The position numbers were made by a program, and so were the translations under genes. The notes beneath the pieces are model-generated. The model made no database searches. It was not told where the DNA came from and saw only the letters and a program-made list of their open reading frames with translations. Of a stretch of DNA of 64,000 nt, positions 63,673 to 64,000 are shown one piece after another (the first letter of the stretch is position 1; the number at the start of each line of letters is the position of its first letter). The stretch is from Candidatus Nitrosotenuis cloacae. GTDB taxonomy: Archaea > Thermoproteota > Nitrososphaeria > Nitrososphaerales > Nitrosopumilaceae. The stretch lies in the NCBI RefSeq assembly GCF_000955905.1, contig NZ_CP011097.1, positions 62,001-126,000 on the forward strand, in the 5' to 3' direction.

Positions 63673-64000
63673 ATGAAATCCCTAACAGAGTATCTTACGT
63701 TTAACACAAAGACCAGAACAGCATTTGTGAATCTTACACCACAGGTACGACAGCTGGTCAAAAAAAGCAAGATCCAAGAAGGGTTCTGCCTTGTCAATGC
63801 AATGCATATTTCTGCAAGCGTTTTCATAAATGACAACGAGTCAGGCCTGCACCGCGATTATGCCAAGTGGCTTGAGAAACTAGCACCACACGAGCCAATC
63901 AACCAATACGAACACAATGACACCGGAGAGGACAATGCAGATGCGCATCTAAAGCGTCAAATCATGGGGCGCGAAGTTACAGTAGCAATTACAAACGGTG
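63673..64000 (+). CDS. YjbQ / UPF0047 family protein (cut by window end)
   Basis: About 109 residues are visible from ATG 63673: [20 protein letters not shown], then [20 protein letters not shown] and the Asp/His-rich stretch ending [20 protein letters not shown]. These match the YjbQ/UPF0047 family, whose members show thiamine-phosphate synthase-like activity. The 3' end lies beyond 64000. The 175 bases before it hold no gene I can support. Confidence 0.9.
   Translation, partial: MKSLTEYLTFNTKTRTAFVNLTPQVRQLVKKSKIQEGFCLVNAMHISASVFINDNESGLHRDYAKWLEKLAPHEPINQYEHNDTGEDNADAHLKRQIMGREVTVAITNG

Overview
The window is archaeal and most likely from an AT-rich member of the Thaumarchaeota/Nitrososphaerota (Nitrosopumilales-like). 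Evidence is the archaeal information-processing set (heterodimeric primase PriS/PriL, aIF2 alpha and gamma, S6e, L2, Nop10, pelota, Lsm, RadB-like protein, Lhr-type helicase, GatD/GatE, Cdc48, archaeal 7S RNA) mixed with a bacterial-type GrpE-DnaK-DnaJ chaperone set, a bacterial-type MetK and an anaerobic-type cobalamin cluster. No ammonia-oxidation gene lies in the window, so the lineage is an inference. Many genes start with TTG, and many have a TATA-like box about 25 bases before the start codon, which fits leaderless transcripts.

Layout. (1) 1-9564 is one repeat-rich surface-protein locus. It opens with at least 76 perfect copies of a 54-bp unit that carries an in-frame TGA in every copy. 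A few degenerate units, 38 perfect copies of a second, stop-free 54-bp unit, more degenerate units and an extracellular-type C-terminal part follow. (2) 9707-13945 is a secreted FG-GAP / CARDB-like / fibro-slime / RTX protein. (3) 14055-25587 is housekeeping: GlyRS, endonuclease IV, primase, a UPF0182 membrane protein, an amidotransferase, a C39-like/TPR protein, tRNA-Gly, small zinc ribbons, S6e, aIF2 gamma and a PIN nuclease. (4) 25621-29836 holds a PEBP protein, an oligosaccharyltransferase fused to a cyclophilin, Nop10 and aIF2 alpha. (5) 29873-35364 is a cobalamin cluster (cobO, cobB, cbiC, cbiX, cbiG, cbiD). (6) 35404-46052 holds a membrane-anchored J-protein, an SDR epimerase, MetK, Lsm, RadB-like protein, Lhr helicase, RPA, an ABC-2 exporter, tRNA-Gln and a DUF354 protein. 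(7) 46118-50752 holds a dehydrogenase-like protein and grpE-dnaK-dnaJ. (8) 50753-52191 holds a tiny zinc protein, tRNA-Leu, an AT-rich membrane protein, a sparse stretch and a GRGT-motif basic protein. (9) 52209-64000 holds GatE, GatD, Cdc48, L2, acylphosphatase, SRP RNA, a TtuA/Ncs6-like thiolase, a site-2 protease, CutA, pelota, a hypothetical protein and a YjbQ-family protein cut by the window end.

How they work together. tRNA-Gln and GatDE belong to the indirect Gln-tRNA route. SRP RNA, the OST-cyclophilin fusion, the site-2 protease and the two large surface proteins form an export and cell-surface theme. Cdc48 ends in a proteasome-docking-like tail. MetK makes the SAM used by corrin methylases, most of which lie outside the window.

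The most unusual signals are the stop-bearing repeat array, the STT3-cyclophilin fusion, and repeated convergent gene pairs that share one palindromic CTAG or CTATAG as both stop codons.
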